DNA from: Actinomycetota bacterium
GTDB taxonomy: Bacteria > Actinomycetota > Thermoleophilia > Solirubrobacterales > Solirubrobacteraceae
Reading direction: 5' to 3'
Length of the DNA stretch: 6,604 nt
Assembly: GCA_009699915.1 (NCBI GenBank)
Contig: WLNG01000078.1
Location: 1-6,604, forward strand
This document shows, in pieces, positions 1 through 6,604 of this stretch. Below the pieces are notes generated by a model. It made no database searches. It worked only from the letters and a program-made list of their open reading frames with translations, and was not told the origin of the DNA. Numbering within the stretch: position 1 is the stretch's first letter; the number at the start of each line of letters is the position of its first letter. The position numbers were made by a program, and so were the translations under genes.

Positions 1-1748
<1,748 letters not shown>

Positions 1749-1785
1749 GGCGCGGATCGTAGTGGGCGCAGCCAATCGGTGGCGG

Positions 1786-2631
1786 TCAGGCCAGCGCGAA
1801 GGCGCCCAAAGCGCAGGCCGGAAGCTGAAGCGATCCGTTCGGGCGGGCGTACTGGGCATAGGCCGCGTCGACCGCATCGCGCAGCGCATAGTGCTCGGCC
1901 GGTGCGAGCCCCTGCAGTGTCTCACCGAGCGAGATCGACGTCACGCGCATGTGCTCCCACCACGCGTCGACATCCGGCGCCTCCCACGCAAACGGCACGC
2001 GCTCGAGCCGCACGTCGCTAAAGCCCGCCGCCCAGAGCAGCTCAGTAAGAGCCGTTTGATCTGCGAGCGCGAACATTCCCGGTGTCCCGGGCTCGGGAAT
2101 CGTTGCGAGCCCACGCGCCAGCAACTGCTCCTGCAACACGCCGATCCACGGGTTCTCGCTCTGGGGAGCCCAGACGGCAAGTGCGATCCGGCCGCCGGGT
2201 CGCAGCACCCGGCGCGCCTCGCGCAGTGCCGCCTCCGGATCGGCGAGGAGCATGTAGCCCCAACGCGAGAGGATTGCGTCGGCGCTGGCGGTCTCGAGAT
2301 CGAGCCACTCCGCCTCCATCGCGCGAGCTTCGACATGGTCGGCCCCCGTAGCGGCGATCGCTCTGCCCGCCGCCTCAACCATCGCCGGCGCGCCATCGGT
2401 CAGAATCACCCGTCCTGCCGGCCCGACCCGCCGCGCCGCGAGCAGGCCGGTATCACCCAGGCCGCAGGCGACCTCCACGATCGTCTCCCCCGGCTGCGGA
2501 TCGGCGGCATCGACAATCCACTGCGCAACTGGGGCTGCAGCGCTGCGCACGGCCTCTCGACGCTCATCCCAGCCCGACGCCGCACCCTCCCAGCGGCGGC
2601 GACTGTCCACGCGGTAGGCCTCGTAGTCCAT
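1786..2631 (-). CDS. Class I SAM-dependent methyltransferase (possible MenG role)
   Basis: This is a 281-residue soluble protein with a Rossmann-like methyltransferase fold of the UbiE/Methyltransf_11 kind. Motif I is [11 protein letters not shown] (52-62), the acidic residue ending strand 2 is Asp79 in VILTDG, the motif IV region is [13 protein letters not shown] (117-129), and the post-motif is [14 protein letters not shown] (141-154). The N-terminal [16 protein letters not shown] is typical of small-molecule methyltransferases. The ATG at 2631 is nine bases after the menE stop, so the two genes are almost certainly co-transcribed. That position suggests demethylmenaquinone methylation. Against it, the UbiE signature around a GLRN-type segment is not visible, and the length exceeds the 230-250 usual for UbiE. 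The substrate is therefore unassigned: the fold is secure, the menaquinone role is inference from context. Confidence 0.9.
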   Translation of the reverse strand: MDYEAYRVDSRRRWEGAASGWDERREAVRSAAAPVAQWIVDAADPQPGETIVEVACGLGDTGLLAARRVGPAGRVILTDGAPAMVEAAGRAIAATGADHVEARAMEAEWLDLETASADAILSRWGYMLLADPEAALREARRVLRPGGRIALAVWAPQSENPWIGVLQEQLLARGLATIPEPGTPGMFALADQTALTELLWAAGFSDVRLERVPFAWEAPDVDAWWEHMRVTSISLGETLQGLAPAEHYALRDAVDAAYAQYARPNGSLQLPACALGAFALA

Positions 2632-2640
2632 GCCTGGAGA

Positions 2641-3924
2641 CTACGCGCCGTCTGCGCGCGCTGAGCGCCGCAGCTTGCCACTGTCGGTGCGCGGCAGCGC
2701 GGCAACCAGTCGCACGACCTTCGGGCGCTGGTGGGGCGCCAGGCGCTCGCGGCACCAGGCCTCGAGCTCCTCCAGCGTGACCGTCCCCGGCGCACGCAGG
2801 ACCACCATCGCAACCACGGCCTCTCCCCACTGCGGATCTGGCTGGCCGTGAACTGCGGCCTCGGCGACACGCGGGTGCGCCTCGAGCACGCTCTCGACCT
2901 CCTGGGGCAGGACGTTCTCGCCGCCTGTGATGATCGTGTCGGCGATGCGACCGGTGACGACGAGTCGACCGTTGCGACCAAGCTCGCCGCAATCGCCGGT
3001 GTGGAGGACCGAACCGGCGTCGGGCGAGACCGTCGGGCCGCAGACGAGAATTTCGCCGCTCGGCGCGATCTGCACGCTCGTGCAGAAGAGCGGGACGCCG
3101 AACGTTGCAATCTGCGAGCAGGCCTCGGTCATGCCGTAGGTCGCAGCGACAGGGATCCCGGCGGCGGCTGCGCGTTCGAGCAGCGCCGGCCCCGCCGGCG
3201 CGCCGCCGAGCAGCGCCCAGCGCAGCGCGGGCGGCTCACGCAGCCCGGCGTCGAGCAGCCGGGTGAGCGTCGTCGGGACGAGTGAGACGAGCGTCGGGCC
3301 CGCCGGGTCGCGCAGCGTGGCGATGACGGTGTCGAGATCGAACCGATCATGAACGCTCGCGTGGGTTCCGTAGACCACGCTGCGCATCAGGATCGAGAGC
3401 CCGCCGACGTGCGTGAGCGGCAGGCAGCACAGCCACCGCTCATCGCCGGCTACGCCGAGCGCCGCCCCCGAACCGAGCGCGCTCCAGAGCCAGTTTCCGT
3501 ACGTCAGCGCCACCGGCGTGCCCGCGCCCGAGCTTCCTGAGGTATGAACAATCACCGCCGTCGCATCGAGGTCATGGCGCTCGTCGAGGGCGCCAACGCC
3601 ACCCTCTGGCCCGAGCTGCGCGGGATCGCCGTCGACGACGAGCGAACAGTCCTGGAGACGCGCCGCGACCTGGTCGGCAGGCGCGCGCGGATCGACGGGA
3701 ACCGCTATCGCACCGAGCAGCAGGACGCCGTGAAGCGCCACGGCGAAGCGCTCGCCGTCGCCGAGCAGCAGCCCAACTCGATCGCCGCGCCGCACGCCGC
3801 GTGCAGCCATCCGGCGCGCGGTGGAGCGCGCCTCGCTCAGGAGCTGCTCATAGGTGAGCGCTCCCAGCGCGGGCCGCGTGGGTCCGGCGGCGGCGGCGCG
3901 CGCAAGCCAAGCTTCGACAAACAC
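2641..3924 (-). CDS. menE: o-Succinylbenzoate-CoA ligase
   Basis: MenE is an ANL-superfamily adenylating enzyme that activates o-succinylbenzoate with ATP and joins it to CoA, giving the MenB substrate. From the GTG at 3924 the protein has 427 residues. It shows the A3 loop TSGSSGAGTPV (128-138), LPLTHVGGLSI, LLGGAP, A5 YGMTEACSQ (263-271), A7 HTGD with Asp311, GR at 325-326, GGENV (334-338) and A10 TDSGK with catalytic Lys417. The A3 loop has Gly-Thr where Pro-Lys is usual. The start is uncertain. A TTG at 3948 would add eight residues, but it follows an in-frame TGA directly, lies two bases from the divergent menB ATG and has no Shine-Dalgarno sequence. GTG 3924 is preferred, although its CAGG is too close to be a good ribosome site. 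The divergent menB-menA-menC block supports the substrate assignment. Confidence 0.93.
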   Translation of the reverse strand: MFVEAWLARAAAAGPTRPALGALTYEQLLSEARSTARRMAARGVRRGDRVGLLLGDGERFAVALHGVLLLGAIAVPVDPRAPADQVAARLQDCSLVVDGDPAQLGPEGGVGALDERHDLDATAVIVHTSGSSGAGTPVALTYGNWLWSALGSGAALGVAGDERWLCCLPLTHVGGLSILMRSVVYGTHASVHDRFDLDTVIATLRDPAGPTLVSLVPTTLTRLLDAGLREPPALRWALLGGAPAGPALLERAAAAGIPVAATYGMTEACSQIATFGVPLFCTSVQIAPSGEILVCGPTVSPDAGSVLHTGDCGELGRNGRLVVTGRIADTIITGGENVLPQEVESVLEAHPRVAEAAVHGQPDPQWGEAVVAMVVLRAPGTVTLEELEAWCRERLAPHQRPKVVRLVAALPRTDSGKLRRSARADGA

Positions 3925-3941
3925 CCTGCGAAAGCTAGCCT
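3914..3941 (+). promoter_or_regulatory. Candidate promoter of menB-menA-menC
   Basis: TCGACA at 3914-3919 (five of six matches to TTGACA), a 16-base spacer and TAGCCT at 3936-3941 resemble a housekeeping sigma-70 promoter. Initiation would fall near 3948, about three bases before the menB ATG. The menB mRNA would then be almost leaderless, which fits the lack of a Shine-Dalgarno sequence there. The assignment rests on two short motifs only. Confidence 0.35.
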
Positions 3942-3947
3942 GCTCCA

Positions 3948-3975
3948 ATCATGAGCATCGATCCAGCCGCGACAA
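3948..3975 (-). promoter_or_regulatory. Candidate promoter of menE, inside the menB 5' end
   Basis: On the minus strand TTGTCG (3970-3975), a 16-base spacer and CATGAT (3948-3953) each match four of six consensus bases. Initiation would be near 3941, which would exclude the TTG start at 3948 and favour GTG at 3924. Because the starts of menE and menB are so close, any menE promoter must lie within menB coding sequence. The motif match is weak. Confidence 0.22.
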
Positions 3976-4823
3976 CGATTCGCCCGGGAGCCGACTGGCA
4001 GGCGACCGCCGGCTTCGAGGACATTCGCTACGAGCTCTCCGGCGACGGCCTCGCCAAGATCACGATCGACCGGCCCCAGGTGCGCAATGCCTTCCGGCCC
4101 CAGACCATCATCGAGATCGCGCGAGCGCTGGACCTCGCGCGCGAGGATCCGCAGGTCGGCGTGATCATCCTGACCGGCCAGGGGGATCTCGCCTTCTGCT
4201 CCGGCGGCGACCAGCGCGTGCGCGGTGATACGGGGTATCTCACCGATCCGTCCGGCGGGCCCTCGCAGGGCGTCGGGCGCTTCCACGTCACCGATCTGCA
4301 CCTGCAGATCCGCCGCACCCCGAAGCCCGTGGTCGCGATGATCGCCGGCTACGCGATCGGTGGCGGACACGTCCTCCACATCCTCTGCGACCTCTCGATC
4401 GCAGCCGACAACGCCCGCTTCGGTCAGACCGGCCCGAAGGTCGGCAGCTTCGACGGCGGATACGGCGCGGCCCTGCTCGCCCGCCAGATCGGGCAGAAGC
4501 GTGCGAAGGAGATCTGGTTTCTCTGCCGCCAGTACGAGGCGCAGGAGGCTCTCTCGATGGGCCTGGTGAACGCGGTCGTCCCACTCGTCGAGCTGGAGAT
4601 CGAAACGGTCGCGTGGTGCCGTGAAATGCTCGAGCACTCGCCGCTGGCGCTGCGCCTGCTCAAGGCGAGCTTCAACGCGGACGAGGATGGTCTGGCCGGA
4701 ATCCAGCAACTGGCGCACGACGCAAACCTGCTCTTCTACGGCAGCGAAGAGGCGCGTGAAGGTCGCGAGGCCTACAAGGAGCGTCGTCGCCCGGAGTTCG
4801 AGCGTTTCCCGCGTCGGCCCTGA
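3951..4823 (+). CDS. menB: 1,4-Dihydroxy-2-naphthoyl-CoA synthase
   Basis: MenB is a crotonase-fold enzyme that cyclises o-succinylbenzoyl-CoA to DHNA-CoA, closing the naphthoquinone ring in the cytoplasm. The 290-residue protein is complete and of normal length. It has the CoA/oxyanion-hole segment [15 protein letters not shown] (82-96), [20 protein letters not shown] (134-153), [14 protein letters not shown] (159-172) with Ser166 and Asp168, and the C-terminal [16 protein letters not shown] with Tyr263. These residues correspond to E. coli Tyr97, Gly156, Ser161, Asp163 and Tyr258. Gly161 marks the bicarbonate-dependent type I form, unlike the Asp-bearing type II form of mycobacteria. The ATG at 3951 has no visible Shine-Dalgarno sequence and may be nearly leaderless. 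The stop TGA overlaps the menA ATG by one base (TGATG), so translational coupling is likely. Confidence 0.97.
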   Translation: MSIDPAATTIRPGADWQATAGFEDIRYELSGDGLAKITIDRPQVRNAFRPQTIIEIARALDLAREDPQVGVIILTGQGDLAFCSGGDQRVRGDTGYLTDPSGGPSQGVGRFHVTDLHLQIRRTPKPVVAMIAGYAIGGGHVLHILCDLSIAADNARFGQTGPKVGSFDGGYGAALLARQIGQKRAKEIWFLCRQYEAQEALSMGLVNAVVPLVELEIETVAWCREMLEHSPLALRLLKASFNADEDGLAGIQQLAHDANLLFYGSEEAREGREAYKERRRPEFERFPRRP

Positions 4824-5728
4824 TGCCCGCCTCGGCCGAGACTCGCCCCTCCCCCGCCCGCATCTGGTTGCTCGCAGCGCGCCCGCGCACGCTGCCGGCT
4901 GCGATCGCGCCGGTGCTCGTCGGCACGGCGTTGGCGTGGACGCAGGGTGCGATCGACTGGCTGGCATTCGCAGCCGCGCTGCTCGGCGCGCTCTTCATCC
5001 AGGTTGGAACGAACCTTTCCAACGATTACTCCGACGCCCGGCGCGGCGCCGACACCGAGGACCGCCTCGGTCCGGTCCGCGTCACGGCGGGCGGGCTGGT
5101 GCCCCCGAGCCAGGTGCTCGTGGCGACCTACGTCAGCTTCGGCCTGGCGGTGCTCTGCGGGATCTACCTGATCGCCATCGCCGGTTGGGTCCTGCTGGCA
5201 ATCGGCGCTGCCTCGATCCTTGCTGGCGTGCTCTACACCGGCGGCCCGCGGCCATACGGCTATGAGGGTCTCGGTGAGATCTTCGTCTTCCTCTTCTTCG
5301 GGATCGTCGCGGTGACCGGGTCGTACTACGTCCAGCGCGAGGAGCTCCCGTGGGAGGCCTTCGTGCTCGCCGTTCCGGTCGGACTACTCGCTTCGGCGAT
5401 CCTCGTCGTGAACAACGTTCGCGACCTCGACACCGATCGCCGTGCGGGCAAGCGCACGCTGGCCGTGCGGCTGGGCCGCGAGCGCAGCCGCGCGCTCTAT
5501 GACGTGATGTTGCTGCTGGCATACGTCACTGTTCTGATCCCCTTCCTGGCCGGCGAACTCTCCGCGTGGCTCGCACTTCCAGCCGTCACGATCCCGCTCG
5601 CGCTGCGCCTGCGCAGGATCGTGCGCACCCACACCGATGGCCCGTCGCTGAACGAGGCGCTCGCCGGAACCGGGCAGCTGGAGTTTCTGTTTTGCGTGCT
5701 CCTCGCCGCCGGGCTGATGCTCTCCTGA
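4823..5728 (+). CDS. menA: 1,4-Dihydroxy-2-naphthoate polyprenyltransferase
   Basis: MenA is a UbiA-superfamily integral membrane enzyme. It attaches the polyprenyl chain to DHNA with loss of CO2, giving demethylmenaquinone. The 301-residue protein is full length. The first aspartate-rich site is [14 protein letters not shown] (64-77), which together with [19 protein letters not shown] (197-215) supplies the Mg-diphosphate ligands. The N-terminal [20 protein letters not shown] is typical of MenA. About nine hydrophobic segments are visible, roughly at 24-40, 47-63, 97-118, 120-138, 152-170, 178-197, 227-245, 246-262 and 284-301. The prenyl chain length cannot be read from the sequence. The ATG overlaps the menB stop by one base, and menC begins four bases after the menA stop, so the three genes form a tight operon. 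Confidence 0.97.
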   Translation: MPASAETRPSPARIWLLAARPRTLPAAIAPVLVGTALAWTQGAIDWLAFAAALLGALFIQVGTNLSNDYSDARRGADTEDRLGPVRVTAGGLVPPSQVLVATYVSFGLAVLCGIYLIAIAGWVLLAIGAASILAGVLYTGGPRPYGYEGLGEIFVFLFFGIVAVTGSYYVQREELPWEAFVLAVPVGLLASAILVVNNVRDLDTDRRAGKRTLAVRLGRERSRALYDVMLLLAYVTVLIPFLAGELSAWLALPAVTIPLALRLRRIVRTHTDGPSLNEALAGTGQLEFLFCVLLAAGLMLS

Positions 5729-5732
5729 CACC

Positions 5733-6604
5733 ATGCGCGCGGTCGTCCGAGAGCGGACCCTGAGGCTGCGCTCCCCGATGAGGAGCGCCCACGGTGACAT
5801 GACCGAGCGCCCGCTGCTGCTGCTCGAGGTCGAGGATGCCGACGGTCGCACCGCGGCTGGCGAGGCGGCGCCCCTGGAGTCCTACGACGGCGTCTCAGTT
5901 GAGCGCTGCCGAGCAGCACTCGACATCCATGCGCAGGTCTTGAACGCTGCGTCCGCAAGCACCGGCGCGCAGCTGCTGGACGCCTGCCGAGAGGCGGATC
6001 CGCTGCCACAGGCGCTGAGCGCCGTCGACATCGCGCTGTGGTCGCTCGCAGGCCTCCGGGAGGGAAAGTCGGTCAGCGCGCTGCTCAGCGACGCCGCGCT
6101 GGCTCAGATCGCCGTGAACGGCACGATCGGCGCAGACGATCCGGCAGCGGCGGCCGCACAGGCGCGGCGCCTGGCCGACAGCGGACTGCGCTGCCTCAAG
6201 CTGAAGGTCGGCGTCGGGGATGACGCGGCACGGCTTGCGGAGGTCCGTCAGGCAATCGGTGACGACGTTCTGCTGCGCCTGGACGCCAACGGCGCGTGGA
6301 CCGTCGACGAGGCCCTCAGCGCACTTGCGGATTTCCCCGGCTCCGGCATCGAGCTCGTCGAGGAGCCGGTCCACGGCGTGGACGCCTTGCGCGAGGTGCA
6401 GCAACGGTCCGGCATGCGGATCGCGATGGACGAGACAGGCGCTGAGCTCGGCGCGATCGCGTCCGGCGCCACCGATGCCGTCTGCCTCAAGCTCTCGCGG
6501 GCCGGTGGCATCTCAGCGCTGCTGGCGCAGGCCGCCCTGGCGCGCCTCGTCGGCTCGCAGGTCTACATCTCCTCGACCTTCGACGGCCCTATCGGGATCG
6601 CCGC
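5733..6604 (+). CDS. menC: o-Succinylbenzoate synthase (3' end outside window)
   Basis: MenC is an enolase-superfamily dehydratase that converts SHCHC to o-succinylbenzoate, the MenE substrate. The frame is open from ATG 5733 to the window edge: 290 codons and two extra bases, out of a usual 320-370 residues. The N-terminal capping domain begins MRAVVRERTLRLRSPM. The barrel has CLKLKVG with Lys156 and catalytic Lys158, LRLDANGAW with metal ligand Asp184, ELVEEP with Glu210, AMDETG with Asp233, and CLKLSRAGG with the opposing catalytic Lys253. All five key residues are present. Relatives in this family include dipeptide epimerases, N-succinylamino acid racemases and muconate cycloisomerases, which share these residues. 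The position four bases after menA makes OSB synthase much the likeliest function. No Shine-Dalgarno sequence is evident, so coupling to menA translation is plausible. Confidence 0.93.
   Translation, partial: MRAVVRERTLRLRSPMRSAHGDMTERPLLLLEVEDADGRTAAGEAAPLESYDGVSVERCRAALDIHAQVLNAASASTGAQLLDACREADPLPQALSAVDIALWSLAGLREGKSVSALLSDAALAQIAVNGTIGADDPAAAAAQARRLADSGLRCLKLKVGVGDDAARLAEVRQAIGDDVLLRLDANGAWTVDEALSALADFPGSGIELVEEPVHGVDALREVQQRSGMRIAMDETGAELGAIASGATDAVCLKLSRAGGISALLAQAALARLVGSQVYISSTFDGPIGIA

Noticed and set aside
1749..1925. Upstream extension of ilvC to an ATG at 1925
   Set aside because: The extra 59 residues are basic, without family similarity, and overlap the methyltransferase coding sequence. 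ATG 1748 gives the normal class I length.
3837..4967. Minus-strand open frame of 376 codons opposite menB
   Set aside because: It lies antisense to menB and crosses into both menA and menE. Its sequence shows no family motifs, while the plus strand has all MenB catalytic residues.

Overview
This 6.6 kb window has very high GC content and densely packed genes. It looks like chromosome from an actinomycete-type bacterium. A deep-branching lineage such as Thermoleophilia/Solirubrobacterales would fit the MenE, MenB and IlvC sequences, but that placement is inference. The visible part of SerC is clearly of the actinobacterial (mycobacterial) type. The content is core metabolism: late menaquinone biosynthesis, one branched-chain amino acid gene and one serine gene. 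There is no sign of a mobile element, CRISPR array, rRNA or tRNA.

Layout. Two gene blocks diverge from a very short gap near 3925-3950. The plus block is menB (3951-4823), menA (4823-5728, sharing one base with menB) and menC (from 5733, running off the right edge). The minus block, read from right to left, is menE (2641-3924), a SAM-dependent methyltransferase (1786-2631), ilvC (747-1748) and then a 134-base gap before serC (612 to 1, running off the left edge).

The men genes form a coherent pathway. MenC makes o-succinylbenzoate, MenE activates it with CoA, MenB closes the ring to DHNA-CoA, and MenA prenylates DHNA in the membrane. The methyltransferase beside menE is placed where a MenG/UbiE-type final methylation enzyme could be, but its sequence is only generically class I. 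MenF, MenD, MenH and a DHNA-CoA thioesterase are not in the window.

The best non-coding find is a ZTP (pfl) riboswitch on the minus strand at about 643-719, in the leader of serC. Its P1 helix, ACUGGCG segment, CCACCGGGGAGCGA segment, CGCCUGGGCA segment and pseudoknot pairing can all be read directly. It would link serine synthesis, the main source of one-carbon units, to the ZTP/ZMP alarmone of 10-formyl-tetrahydrofolate shortage. I found no new class of system here. The other items are smaller enzyme-level or layout oddities.
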